Part shown: in pieces, positions 7,595 to 16,028 of the stretch
Numbering within the stretch: the stretch's first letter is position 1
Layout of the letters: each line of letters starts with the position of its first letter
Origin: JBGSUZ01 sp964404895
Lineage (GTDB): Bacteria; Bacillota; Clostridia; Peptostreptococcales; Acidaminobacteraceae
Assembly: GCA_964404895.1 (NCBI GenBank)
Contig: CAYOLV010000002.1
Location: forward strand, 434,001-498,000
Length of the DNA stretch: 64,000 nucleotides
Reading direction: 5' to 3'
The notes under the pieces: model-generated
Database searches by the model: none
The model's input: only the letters and a program-made list of their open reading frames with translations
Told to the model about the DNA's origin: nothing
Translations under genes and position numbers: made by a program

Positions 7595-9704
7595 TAAGCA
7601 ATTCCAATCCTTTCGGTGTAACAGTTGGTCCCTTTCGACCTTTTGGAATTATTACCAATCCTGCATCGGCCAATTGTTTTAAACGACCTCTAACTTGATC
7701 TTCTGACAAGTCAAAACCGTTATCCCTTGCCAGTTGAGATAGTTTTTCTCTCCCCACGGTCTCTTTTTTATGATTGAACATTGCTATTTGCTTTAGAAGA
7801 TAAATATGGGACTCACTTCCCCATTTTTCATCCCCATTTTTAATATGATCATGTTTTAACACCCAATTTTGTTGTTCATGCCCATTTCCAAACTCAAAAT
7901 CTACTGGTAGTTCACTTACTGAAAGCACCTGATCTTCTGAAACTGCAACTAAATATTCAATCACACTCTCAAGTTCTCTAATATTTCCTCTCCATGACGA
8001 ACTACAAAGTGCCTCCATTAAAGTTGGTTCTATAACTCTATTTTGCCAATCATTCTTCTTGAAAAACCATTGAACCAATAGGGGAATATCTTCACTCCGC
8101 TCCCTTAACGGAGGCAGTCTCAACACAAGTCGTTTCAAACGATAATACAAATCCTCTCGAAATAGTCCTTGATCACACATTTCTCGAAGAGGCTTATTGG
8201 TAGCTGCGATAATACGCACATCCACTGTTATGATTTCAGTACCCCCAACCCGCATGACTTCTTTTTCCTGTAGCACTCTCAACAATCGGGCTTGAATTTT
8301 CAATGAAATATCACCAATTTCATCTAAAAATAACGTGCCACCATTGGCTTGCTCAAACAAACCAGGTTTTCCACCCTTTCTAGCGCCTGTAAAAGCGCCT
8401 TCTTCATATCCGAACAATTCGCTCTCTACAAGTTCTTCTGGGAGAGCACTAAAGTTGACTGCTAAGAAAGGTCCTTCTCTAACTGAAGAAACACGGTGCA
8501 TTGCACTCGCAAATAATTCTTTTCCCGTACCACTTTCACCAAAAATAAGAATTGCCAGTTGAGTATTTGCTATTCGCTTTGCTGTGTGGACCACTTCTTG
8601 CATCACAGCAGACTTATACAAAATATCTTCAAAACCATATTTTGCAACATGTCCCTTTTGGATATGCTGCCGGCGTCTCTTACTGTCCAATTCAGCAACT
8701 TCATTTAAATTTTTTAAAGTACAAACCGTCCATTCGTCTGTACCCGATGCAAATCTTTGTACGGCATATTCATCATTTCCCAGTTTTAATAGTTGATCTT
8801 GAGATTCTAAGGGATCTTTTAAATACTGTAAAAAGCCCTCGTTTTTAATCACTTGAGCAATGGGCTTACCAATCACTCTCTCAGATTTCATGCCAAATAT
8901 CCATTCACATTTTTGGCTGAATACACGAACAATTCCATTGCGATCATAGGCCAGCAACCCGTCATTAATTTGATGGAGTACATGACCTAATCTCTCGTTA
9001 AGTTGTTCCTGATTTGCCATAGCTTTATGAATGGTTTTCCCCATTTTTACAATTGTGGCAAAATAACTTGCCGATAAATAATGAGATTTTTCATCCAAAA
9101 GATCCAGTTCATGAAGAATTTCAATAATTGTACTTAAGTCAATAATCCTAGGACCTAGGTCTACCACATGGAGTATCCCTTCAGGAACTAAATTTCGTTC
9201 TCCTAAAGTCACGGCCAAATGGCATTTAGCAATACTGGCTATTTTTTCTACATCTGGCAAATCTGGATACCAAGGTAACCATGTAATATTATCGAACCCG
9301 AGCAAATTCAATAGGGCAATAGACTCATCTGTAGATTCTCTGGAATCATTGACTAGAAGAGCATGAGTTCCTCGTCTTAAAGCAAATAACTGGTCTAAAT
9401 GCGTACTATCAATTGCACGACGAGCTAAAATTTTAGGACAAACGGGGTCCACAAAGACTGTAGTTTCTAAAATAAGTGACTCACTGGTAAAAACCACCAA
9501 ATCAGCTTCGATTTTGAACTCAATCCCCAAATCAACCGCATAACCCTCTAGAATTGCATGGGACTCAATCAACTTCTCTAATTGTTGAATAATTCGTTGC
9601 CGAGTAGCATCACTGCCCGTTATTACAGCTATACTCTTTTTCGCCTGTTTTCTGGCAGTATCTTCTTTATTTTTTCTATTCACTAATAAATCCATATTAT
9701 TCAT
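7584..9704 (-). CDS. Sigma-54-dependent enhancer-binding regulator (sensor region, PAS, AAA+, winged-helix C-terminus)
   Basis: It activates transcription from sigma-54 promoters by ATP hydrolysis. Domains: an unassigned N-terminal sensory region (about 25-225), a PAS-like domain (about 235-340, including GLLAYDRNGIVRVFSQKCE), and the AAA+ domain (about 360-590) with Walker A GESGTGKE (389-396), the sigma-54 contact loop GAFTGA (436-441), Walker B TLFLDEIGD and an arginine-rich ERSEDIPLLV segment. The C-terminus is not the usual Fis-type helix-turn-helix but resembles a winged helix (REKLSQLARDNG, EDQVRGRLKQLADAGLVII, KGPTVTPKGLELL). Its position just upstream of the -24/-12 promoter makes it the likely activator of the cyanophycin-type operon. 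The inducer is unknown; the N-terminus could bind a cytoplasmic ligand such as the dipeptide or arginine. Confidence 0.9.
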   Translation of the reverse strand: MNNMDLLVNRKNKEDTARKQAKKSIAVITGSDATRQRIIQQLEKLIESHAILEGYAVDLGIEFKIEADLVVFTSESLILETTVFVDPVCPKILARRAIDSTHLDQLFALRRGTHALLVNDSRESTDESIALLNLLGFDNITWLPWYPDLPDVEKIASIAKCHLAVTLGERNLVPEGILHVVDLGPRIIDLSTIIEILHELDLLDEKSHYLSASYFATIVKMGKTIHKAMANQEQLNERLGHVLHQINDGLLAYDRNGIVRVFSQKCEWIFGMKSERVIGKPIAQVIKNEGFLQYLKDPLESQDQLLKLGNDEYAVQRFASGTDEWTVCTLKNLNEVAELDSKRRRQHIQKGHVAKYGFEDILYKSAVMQEVVHTAKRIANTQLAILIFGESGTGKELFASAMHRVSSVREGPFLAVNFSALPEELVESELFGYEEGAFTGARKGGKPGLFEQANGGTLFLDEIGDISLKIQARLLRVLQEKEVMRVGGTEIITVDVRIIAATNKPLREMCDQGLFREDLYYRLKRLVLRLPPLRERSEDIPLLVQWFFKKNDWQNRVIEPTLMEALCSSSWRGNIRELESVIEYLVAVSEDQVLSVSELPVDFEFGNGHEQQNWVLKHDHIKNGDEKWGSESHIYLLKQIAMFNHKKETVGREKLSQLARDNGFDLSEDQVRGRLKQLADAGLVIIPKGRKGPTVTPKGLELLKRN

Positions 9705-9762
9705 AGTGTTCCCCTGTTACTGTTTTTCTTTATACTACACCCATTTCCCCATTTTACAAAGT

Positions 9763-9804
9763 AAAAAATCCCGACACCCTGTTAAAACAGTTTGTCGGGA
9801 TTTT
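9763..9804 (-). terminator. Terminator downstream of the small unknown gene
   Basis: AAAATCCCGACA (9765-9776) and TGTCGGGATTTT (9793-9804) form a strong stem; on the minus strand it ends in a T-run (complement of 9763-9768). On the plus strand it also ends in TTTTC, so it may work both ways. Confidence 0.8.
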
Positions 9805-9810
9805 CTTATT

Positions 9811-9840
9811 TACCCAATTTGCAAAGCAAATCTGGGAGGA
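9811..9840 (+). repeat. Terminator-associated palindromic repeat, copy 1
   Basis: Reads TACCC-AATTTGCAAAGCAAAT-CTGGGAGGA with the inner inverted repeat ATTTGC/GCAAAT and outer CCC/GGG. Copies 2 and 3 are at 26461-26488 and 44900-44925 (minus strand). All three directly follow the T-rich tail of a hairpin. Confidence 0.65.
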
Positions 9841-9857
9841 CGCGAGTACTCAAGCCA

Positions 9858-10175
9858 CTATTCACAACTCTTATCGTATTCAACCATGGTATCTCTAAAG
9901 AATACAATTAAGCCATAGGCCGCAAGTATGGACATATACTGATTGGTCAGAGAGTCTTCCATTCCACTGTTCCCCACTGCATCGCTAAAGGAAGCATCAT
10001 TCTTTTCAATTTCATTTTTAAAGAATGCCTCTACTTCTTTTGCACTTTTCATATCTTTCAGTTGGGCATAATACTTGTCATACTCATGTTCCAAATTGGA
10101 CATGAAATAATAATCAAGTTCAGGGTAACGTTTGCTGTAGGCACTCATGACTTCTTCTTTTGATCTAATCTTCAT
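9858..10175 (-). CDS. Small protein of unknown function (105 aa, or 140 aa if started upstream)
   Basis: I do not recognise this family. The start is placed at ATG 10173-10175 because AGGAAGG lies 7 nt upstream; the frame stays open for a further 35 codons to an ATG at 10280, but none of the upstream ATGs has a ribosome binding site. The protein is mostly charged and helical (MKIRSKEEVMSAYSKRYPEL, YDKYYAQLKDMKSAKEVEAFF), with a mildly hydrophobic segment near the C-terminus (SILAAYGLIVFFRD), so it may be cytoplasmic or membrane-associated. It carries no known motif. It lies downstream of the M3-like peptidase gene and ends before a strong terminator. A perfect GGTATATACC palindrome (10231-10240) lies upstream of the chosen start. 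Confidence 0.5.
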   Translation of the reverse strand: MKIRSKEEVMSAYSKRYPELDYYFMSNLEHEYDKYYAQLKDMKSAKEVEAFFKNEIEKNDASFSDAVGNSGMEDSLTNQYMSILAAYGLIVFFRDTMVEYDKSCE

Positions 10176-10332
10176 AAAAACACCTTCCTCATCTGTCCAA
10201 ATTTCATACTGGTATACATCCTTTGTATTAGGTATATACCTCATAAAATGACAGTAAACCGTCATATTGAAAAAACTCATCTTTTGAAGCAGTTTTTATT
10301 TTAGCCAAGCATTTCAATCGAGTTCGAGAAGT

Positions 10333-11841
10333 CTACAATAAATACTCCAAGCTAAAATCTCTACCTGAAATCGATTTAAATAACTCTGGGTAAGGTAACC
10401 TGCCTGATGGGGTAATCACTTTTTCCATAAGATATTTGCCAAAATTTTCTGGTTTATCTGTGACTTTCTCAATGCCATTGGCCTCCGTAAAAACTTTAGC
10501 AAGCATTTCGCAAGTCACATCGCCCATAAAATAGTTGTGAAGATAGATTGGGTGTGTGGTGTGGTGAATCAGAAATGCCCATGGTGGATTTTCTCCAAAT
10601 GGTTCCTCATCAAACAATTCTTTGTACAAAGTCCAGTACAACTGCTCAACGTCTTCTCCACTTTTAATTTCATTTTGATAAAAACCTTGATCAAAGAGAA
10701 TTCTATGAATAGCTCTGAAAGAATTGATTTTTTGCCATTCTTTGATTTCTGCAAAATTCTCTGCTACTTCTTCTATTTTAAAGAATTTTGAATAGAAAAG
10801 TGGATCATATAGGAAACTGCCAAATAAGTTGGCAATACCTTCAGAAATAATACCACTGATACCCATGTTCATTAATAAGTCTTCTGGATCCGTCGTAAAT
10901 GAATGTACCGCATGACCAGTTTCATGTAAGAGAACCCCGTATTCACTGTAGCGATCCTTTACGTTGGCAAGAATTCTAGAATCTTTGCCTGTCTCCACTG
11001 GGAAATTATATCCCCACTCTGATTTATTCGCTCTTGAAAAGACGTCGTAAGTAATATTCATTTGGGTTAAGTCGATGCCAAAATTATTGAAAAATGCTCT
11101 TAAATTTTCATAATAGGCTGCCATGTCCACCTTTTGATTAAGGGCTGGCGCTAACTTACCAGAGATGTAGTTTTCATCCCAAGGCATAATCTCAGTATCG
11201 TTCAAGTATTTCTCAGCATATTTGCGGCGAGTTTCTTTCATTTTAGGCAAAACGCTTTTCATTTGCTCTTTCCAAGTTGCGAACAACTCAGGGGAAAGTT
11301 CATCTTCTTCCAATTTCAAAGCGACAAAGTCTGCTTTGCCTCTAAGTTTTGCCAATTCTTTTCGCATTTCCACCAGTTCAAGGAAACCTGCATCTAGCAA
11401 AGGCTTATTGATTTGATTTTTCGCAAAATAAGCTGCTTTTCTTCTTTCACGGTCATCCTCATTTGCTAATATTTGAGTCAATTCTACACTCGAAATCTCT
11501 CTGCCTTCAAAAATAGTACGATGCAAATTGAGTACATTCGACAGTTGATTGGTCTTCTCATTAATCTTTTCTGCCAACTCATTGACCTCCGGAGATAAAT
11601 GGTATGGCTCGAAAATATTAAATAACAGAGTAGCACGTCTTCGATCTTCATCAGAAAGATTGGTTTTCAACGCATTTTGGATAATCTCAAAATCTGCTTT
11701 ATCTTCAAAAATCTGAGTGAGTTCTTTGTAAGCTTCATCCACACCAAAGTCGTAGCCCGCTGTGTATTGTACCCATGAAAGCTGGCTGTACTTTACTTCC
11801 TTTTCGTTGAGTTTTTCTGCGATGCCTTTAATTCTGTCCAT
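10333..11841 (-). CDS. M3-like zinc metallopeptidase (oligopeptidase type)
   Basis: A 502-residue protein with the gluzincin zinc motif HETGHAVH (306-313 from the chosen start) and, about 25 residues later, a candidate third ligand in ISEGIANLFGS. The long helical N-terminal part and the C-terminal region (NPPWAFLIHHTTHPIYLHNYFMG) fit the oligopeptidase (M3/M2-like) fold, in which a closed channel limits cleavage to short peptides. No signal peptide, so it is cytoplasmic. The start is ATG 11841, with AGGAGG 7 nt upstream; an in-frame ATG at 11898 has no ribosome binding site. It probably degrades imported or turnover peptides. The precise family (M3B against a related M3-like clade) is not certain. 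Confidence 0.75.
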   Translation of the reverse strand: MDRIKGIAEKLNEKEVKYSQLSWVQYTAGYDFGVDEAYKELTQIFEDKADFEIIQNALKTNLSDEDRRRATLLFNIFEPYHLSPEVNELAEKINEKTNQLSNVLNLHRTIFEGREISSVELTQILANEDDRERRKAAYFAKNQINKPLLDAGFLELVEMRKELAKLRGKADFVALKLEEDELSPELFATWKEQMKSVLPKMKETRRKYAEKYLNDTEIMPWDENYISGKLAPALNQKVDMAAYYENLRAFFNNFGIDLTQMNITYDVFSRANKSEWGYNFPVETGKDSRILANVKDRYSEYGVLLHETGHAVHSFTTDPEDLLMNMGISGIISEGIANLFGSFLYDPLFYSKFFKIEEVAENFAEIKEWQKINSFRAIHRILFDQGFYQNEIKSGEDVEQLYWTLYKELFDEEPFGENPPWAFLIHHTTHPIYLHNYFMGDVTCEMLAKVFTEANGIEKVTDKPENFGKYLMEKVITPSGRLPYPELFKSISGRDFSLEYLL

Positions 11842-11966
11842 ATAAATCCTCCTTTGTGGATGTATTAAGAACATTCTAACATATTTAGAAGTTTTCAAAT
11901 ATGAGTCTTATATTAAAAATTGTTAACTTGATTTCTTCATTTATTCAGGTTATTTTCAGGTATTTA

Positions 11967-11975
11967 TGCTAAAAT
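11967..11975 (+). promoter_or_regulatory. Extended -10 promoter of the small membrane protein gene
   Basis: TGCTAAAAT, an extended -10 element, lies about 40 bp upstream of the ATG at 12016; no convincing -35 element is seen. Confidence 0.45.
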
Positions 11976-12015
11976 AGTCCTTGTGTGAAATTATACGATT
12001 AAAGGAGATTTTATT

Positions 12016-12444
12016 ATGAACTCGTCAAAAAAAGCACCTATTAGCAAAAGCACCATTTTCTTCTATGTTTCAGCAGCTGTCGTTTTGATCATTGGCATTG
12101 TTTCACTTACTACTCAAGTGAATTCATTTAATTCAGTCGTTGCTCAATATGTAGCACAAGGTTATGAAAAATCAGAAGTTATGGCACAATTATTACCAAG
12201 CCAGTTATTACCAAGCATTTACTCAATTCTTTCTCTTAACTTAGGTTTATCAGCGATCCTTTTAGGTTTAGGTTTCTTAAGCCAAAAATTAGCAGTATTA
12301 ATGCCTCAAGCTGAAGTGATTGAAGCCGTTGTAGAACACGATGAAACAATTGACGCTGAAATGGATTCAGAAGTTGCAGAAGAAGTTTCTGAAACAGTGG
12401 AAACTGTTGAAGCTCTTGAAACTGAGACAGAAAAATCACTTTAG
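12016..12444 (+). CDS. Small membrane protein with acidic C-terminal tail, unknown function
   Basis: 142 residues, with ATG at 12016 after AAAGGAG. Two hydrophobic segments are visible (about residues 14-35, TIFFYVSAAVVLIIGIVSL; and about 68-90, LSLNLGLSAILLGLGFLSQ), joined by a polar loop. The last 45 residues are very acidic and repetitive (EVSETVETVEALETETEKSL), with no basic cluster. This could be a small bitopic or hairpin membrane protein with a charged cytoplasmic or external tail. I recognise no family. It has its own promoter and a terminator, so it is monocistronic. Confidence 0.7.
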   Translation: MNSSKKAPISKSTIFFYVSAAVVLIIGIVSLTTQVNSFNSVVAQYVAQGYEKSEVMAQLLPSQLLPSIYSILSLNLGLSAILLGLGFLSQKLAVLMPQAEVIEAVVEHDETIDAEMDSEVAEEVSETVETVEALETETEKSL

Positions 12445-12502
12445 TTTTCAGTCTCTAAAATTTGAAAGCTATGCCAGAGTTTGCTTTGGCTCAAAATTAA
12501 AA

Positions 12503-12551
12503 GGACTATCTCAACACGATTTTAAAATCCTGATGAGACAGTCTTTTTTTG
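12503..12551 (+). terminator. Terminator of the small membrane protein gene
   Basis: GACTaTCTCA ... TGAGAcAGTC with an inner ATTTTAAAAT stem, then a run of seven T. Confidence 0.75.
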
Positions 12552-12586
12552 ACTTTGGGTATTAAAATATTTTATTTCTAAATCTC

Positions 12587-13480
12587 CTATTGTGCTGAGA
12601 AAGCCTTAATCAGTACGTGATTATTTTGAACCCTCTTAGCTTGAATCAGGGTTTCGTGAGTTTCTTCAATAAGTGCTCTCAATCCTTTAGCATTTTCTAC
12701 AGTTGACCAAAGACCAGAAACATAGACCTCCACTTGTTTGAAACACCCTAATGCTTTAAAGTCCGTGGTGCTCATATAGTGAACAATCTGCTGACCCACC
12801 TTTTGGAACAAATCAGGGTTTCCTAAAATCAACACAGTGAATTCATCGCCGCCTGCTCGTCCGTAAGCAATATTAGGTTTTAATACTGCTATAGCATCCA
12901 TAATGGCTTGATAGAAGGCTACAATCACCTTATCTCCTACTTCAAACCCGTTGACATCGTTAACTTCTTTAAATTGACACAAATCTAGTCGTAAAACGCA
13001 ATAATCCAATGCTTTATCTGCATTTTCCAATATGCCCTCTGCATCTTCCAAAAACATTTCGGTATTGGGCATGTACTTCTTGATTTCGCGGATTCCTGAC
13101 TCAGTCATTTCTAGCAGATTAATCTTCTTTTCCATGGAAAAACCCTCCAATTCAATTAATTGGATCAGTCTGTCGATTTGAATACGTTTCAGTATTTGCT
13201 CATTATAGGTCTGGCTGATTTGGATGCGCTTGCTGATAAGTTTGCCTGTCAACTGCCTTTGATCCCAATCAGACTCCAACAAGTTCTTAATCTCTGTCAA
13301 ACTAAAATCCAGATTCTTTAAGATTAAAATCCAGTTTAAAAGATGACTTTGATCTTCACAATAACAACGATACCCATTTTCAGGATCCACCGCTGCTGGT
13401 TTGAGAAGACCCATTTCATCGTAATGACGGAGCAATTTGGTTGAAACTTGATTTTTCTGAGCAAATTCACTAATTTTCAT
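12587..13480 (-). CDS. MerR-type DNA-binding domain fused to a GGDEF (diguanylate cyclase) domain
   Basis: The N-terminus is a MerR winged helix (MKISEFAQKNQVSTKLLRHY, DEMGLLKPAAVDPENGYRCY; residues 1-70) followed by a coiled-coil-like helix (about 75-125). Residues about 155-290 form a GGDEF domain: LRLDLCQFKEVND (164-175) is the metal-binding strand and AGGDEF (209-214) the intact active-site motif. GGDEF domains make cyclic di-GMP from two GTP. The fusion suggests either a transcription factor whose output depends on GTP/c-di-GMP, or a cyclase controlled by an effector bound to the MerR part. No RxxD inhibitory site was found before GGDEF. ATG at 13480 follows GGGAGGG. It appears monocistronic. 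Confidence 0.88.
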   Translation of the reverse strand: MKISEFAQKNQVSTKLLRHYDEMGLLKPAAVDPENGYRCYCEDQSHLLNWILILKNLDFSLTEIKNLLESDWDQRQLTGKLISKRIQISQTYNEQILKRIQIDRLIQLIELEGFSMEKKINLLEMTESGIREIKKYMPNTEMFLEDAEGILENADKALDYCVLRLDLCQFKEVNDVNGFEVGDKVIVAFYQAIMDAIAVLKPNIAYGRAGGDEFTVLILGNPDLFQKVGQQIVHYMSTTDFKALGCFKQVEVYVSGLWSTVENAKGLRALIEETHETLIQAKRVQNNHVLIKAFSAQ

Positions 13481-13528
13481 TCGACATCCCTCCCTGGAAT
13501 CAGCATAAGCCTTCCCCTAAGGGTAAAG

Positions 13529-14587
13529 TCAATACCTAATCCAATCTGCTATAAGTTCTGTATTTGCTGGGGCTGATGTCCCCTTTAGCCAAGTGGGATA
13601 CCATGTGTTTAGCATAAGATGCATGGACTTATCTGGCAAGTTTTTTGTCCATTTTTTCACGGATTTCTCATCGATATAAAATGAAACGCTCCCTTTGCCA
13701 TACACTATTCGGTAAGTATGAAACCCTGATGTTGGGTCGAAGTCTAACTTACCTTCATAACTATTGGATACTTTTCCATTGGCATAGGTGGTTAAATAAT
13801 AAATACCTCTTGAGTCGTTTTGAATTTCAATGTCAATTTCATAATAGTAGTCTGGGGACGTATATAGGAAAAATCCCGTAATAGATGACGGAGCGCTGGG
13901 CAATTTCAACTTTGCCTCATACATACCATAAGACATGACATCTAAAGATTGAATTTCCCCACCCTCAAAACAATTGGGTACTAGGCTTATTTTGAGCATT
14001 TCGCTTTCAATTCTGATGTTGTCAGGATTCAGAAGGCTCATTCCCAGTTGATGAGTAGATTTTTTCCAAAATTTCGAATCGAAAGTGCTAAAATTATCTT
14101 GTTGACGGAACACGCCAAATTGTCCTGTCACTGGGACTGACTTATCTATTTTTAAAATGAATGGCACCTCATCAAATGTTATAGGGGGAATGAATACCTG
14201 AACTTTACTGATATACATTCCGCTAGAGGTTGTTTTGGGAATCTGCCAAAGCAATTGAATCTCTTCACTCTTTTTACCAGATAATTGAAATTCCTTGCTG
14301 ATTGAACCCACCTGCAGTTTATTATCGTCTTGAAGTTGCCAGATTACTACCACATTAACCATTTTGTCGGTGGTATTGAATAATTTAATTTTTAGCGGAA
14401 CAAACTCTTCTATAAAATAATCCCCCTTGGGATGATTTATAGATTGAACTTGAATTGACTGGCTGGATAAGTCTTGTTGGCGTTTCAATTCTTGATTTTT
14501 AAGAGCACTGCCCTCTGCTTGAATGGAAGATATTAAAAACAGGCTGATACAAATTACCAGCCAAAATAACAGGATTTTAACTTTCAT
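13529..14587 (-). CDS. Secreted GH16-type glycoside hydrolase (laminarinase/lichenase-like)
   Basis: 352 residues with a signal peptide (1-25, cleaved near IQAEG). Residues about 45-150 look like a beta-sandwich (Ig/FN3-like) module, and about 155-352 like the concanavalin-type GH16 catalytic domain. The GH16 catalytic signature ExDxxE appears as EIDIEI (Glu250, Asp252, Glu254), and the C-terminal part keeps FHTYRIVYGKGSVSFYID and HLMLNTWYPTWL. These enzymes hydrolyse beta-1,3 or beta-1,3-1,4 glucans, and sometimes galactans, outside the cell; substrate cannot be told from motifs. ATG at 14587 follows GAAGGAGG. No neighbouring sugar-uptake genes are present, so it seems a lone exoenzyme. Confidence 0.8.
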   Translation of the reverse strand: MKVKILLFWLVICISLFLISSIQAEGSALKNQELKRQQDLSSQSIQVQSINHPKGDYFIEEFVPLKIKLFNTTDKMVNVVVIWQLQDDNKLQVGSISKEFQLSGKKSEEIQLLWQIPKTTSSGMYISKVQVFIPPITFDEVPFILKIDKSVPVTGQFGVFRQQDNFSTFDSKFWKKSTHQLGMSLLNPDNIRIESEMLKISLVPNCFEGGEIQSLDVMSYGMYEAKLKLPSAPSSITGFFLYTSPDYYYEIDIEIQNDSRGIYYLTTYANGKVSNSYEGKLDFDPTSGFHTYRIVYGKGSVSFYIDEKSVKKWTKNLPDKSMHLMLNTWYPTWLKGTSAPANTELIADWIRY

Positions 14588-14797
14588 AAATTATCCTCCT
14601 TCTCAGTTCATGTATACCCCTGATCCTAAAGAAGTCTTCCTCTAATAAAATATAGATGAAAAATTACTCACATTAGCATTTCTTATACATTCCTCAACTT
14701 TATTGAAAATGTTTATATTGCTGCCTTTGAAGGATTTTTCCCTTGCCTCACCTTCTTCAAAGTGCTAAGATTAATTTCGGGTCATCCAACCAGACTT

Positions 14798-14874
14798 GCA
14801 CCATTAGCTCAGCTGGCTAGAGCATTCGACTCTTAATCGAAGGGTCCAGGGTTCGAACCCCTGATGGTGTACCA
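14798..14874 (+). tRNA. tRNA-Lys (anticodon CTT)
   Basis: A full cloverleaf of 77 nt: acceptor GCACCAT/ATGGTGT (one G-T pair), D-arm GCTC..GAGC, anticodon stem TTCGA/TCGAA with loop CTCTTAA (anticodon CTT at 14832-14834), T-arm CAGGG-TTCGAAC-CCCTG, discriminator A and an encoded CCA. It is a single tRNA gene, not in a cluster, followed at once by a terminator. Confidence 0.96.
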
Positions 14875-14878
14875 AAGA

Positions 14879-14921
14879 ATAAAAAGCACTGAATCTCAAC
14901 GATTCAGTGCTTTTTATTTTT
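14879..14921. terminator. Bidirectional terminator after tRNA-Lys
   Basis: AAAAAGCACTGAATC (14881-14895) and GATTCAGTGCTTTTT (14901-14915) form a perfect 15-bp stem with a 5-nt loop. It is placed to end both the tRNA (plus) and the flavoenzyme gene (minus). Confidence 0.9.
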
Positions 14922-14928
14922 TCAATTT

Positions 14929-15954
14929 CTACCCTCTCTCAATCACTCTCGGGCAGTCTTTCCCATTTTTAAACCATTTACAAGGCTTGCAATTTAAACA
15001 TTCTATTGGCAGTTCACCTTTTTGAGTTTTAGTTGTCCACATTGGATCTACCAGATGTGGTCTGCCCAGTGCCACAAAATCTACTGCATTTTCATCGATT
15101 AGCTTTGTTATGTCTTCCAATTTTCTAATGCTGTTGACTGCAATAACTGGCATATTCACTTCTTTTTTAATAGCGGTGCCCATATAGACGATCCAGTTCC
15201 CCGGAAAATCTTCTGGTACTTCTGGTAACGCTCCGCCACCAATCCCAGCAGAGACATGAAGCAGATCAACACCCATTTTCTCAAGTGCCTTGGCAATTTC
15301 TATTCCTTCTGCTAATTCAGGTTCGTTGCCACCCATGCGGTAGCCCAGAATATTGAAGTTGCATTCCTTTTTAACTTGCTGAATGACTTCACTAGCAAAA
15401 CGCAAACGGTTCTCAAGGCTTCCACCGTATTGGTCTTCTCTCTGATTGGCTTCTGGAGATGCCCATTGGCTCATCAAATAGCCATGTGCCCCGTGGAATT
15501 CAATCCCATCAAAGCCTGCCACTTCAGCGCGTTTACAGGCAGTTACATAAGCTTCTTGAATTTCTTTAATTTCGCCCAAAGTCAGAGTGTTCAAATCAAA
15601 AGGTACTTCATTGAGGCTTTTGCTTCTTGACCTGCCTGCATGGTGAATTTGAACCATCACTTTTGCATCATTTTTATGACAAACTTCTGCAATTTTTTTC
15701 ATGCCTTCAATTTGTTCATCTTCCCATAAGCCCAACTGGTTGAGGCTCAATCTACCTGAAGGCACAATACAAGTAGCTTCAACAATGATCAAACCAGCCC
15801 CACCTGCAGCTAATGCTTCATAATGAGATAGGTTAGCTTCTGTCACCCTTCCGGTTTCATCTGAGTAGCCAAAACACACCATGGGCGGTACCACCATTCG
15901 ATTTTTAACTTCAGTATTTCCCACTGCAATTTTATCAAATAATTTTGTTTTCAT
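14929..15954 (-). CDS. NADH:flavin oxidoreductase / old yellow enzyme family, short form with C-terminal Cys cluster
   Basis: A 341-residue FMN-binding TIM barrel of the OYE family: MKTKLFDKIAVGNTEVKNRM, VQIHHAGRS (active-site region), FDGIEFHGAHGYLMSQ with the His-x-x-His substrate pair, and NQREDQYGGSLENR. Such enzymes reduce activated C=C bonds. The tail holds four cysteines, Cys319-x2-Cys322-x2-Cys325-x8-Cys334, resembling the 4Fe-4S site found between the OYE barrel and the FAD/NAD domains of 2,4-dienoyl-CoA reductase-type enzymes, although the spacing differs and those later domains are absent. It may therefore take electrons from a separate partner. Appears monocistronic; ATG at 15954 follows GAGGCG. 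Confidence 0.88.
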   Translation of the reverse strand: MKTKLFDKIAVGNTEVKNRMVVPPMVCFGYSDETGRVTEANLSHYEALAAGGAGLIIVEATCIVPSGRLSLNQLGLWEDEQIEGMKKIAEVCHKNDAKVMVQIHHAGRSRSKSLNEVPFDLNTLTLGEIKEIQEAYVTACKRAEVAGFDGIEFHGAHGYLMSQWASPEANQREDQYGGSLENRLRFASEVIQQVKKECNFNILGYRMGGNEPELAEGIEIAKALEKMGVDLLHVSAGIGGGALPEVPEDFPGNWIVYMGTAIKKEVNMPVIAVNSIRKLEDITKLIDENAVDFVALGRPHLVDPMWTTKTQKGELPIECLNCKPCKWFKNGKDCPRVIERG

Positions 15955-16028
15955 GATTTTTTACGCCTCACTTTAATAAACAATATATGTTACAATTATT
16001 TTAACGTTGTCTTGATTGGGAGGTTCTT

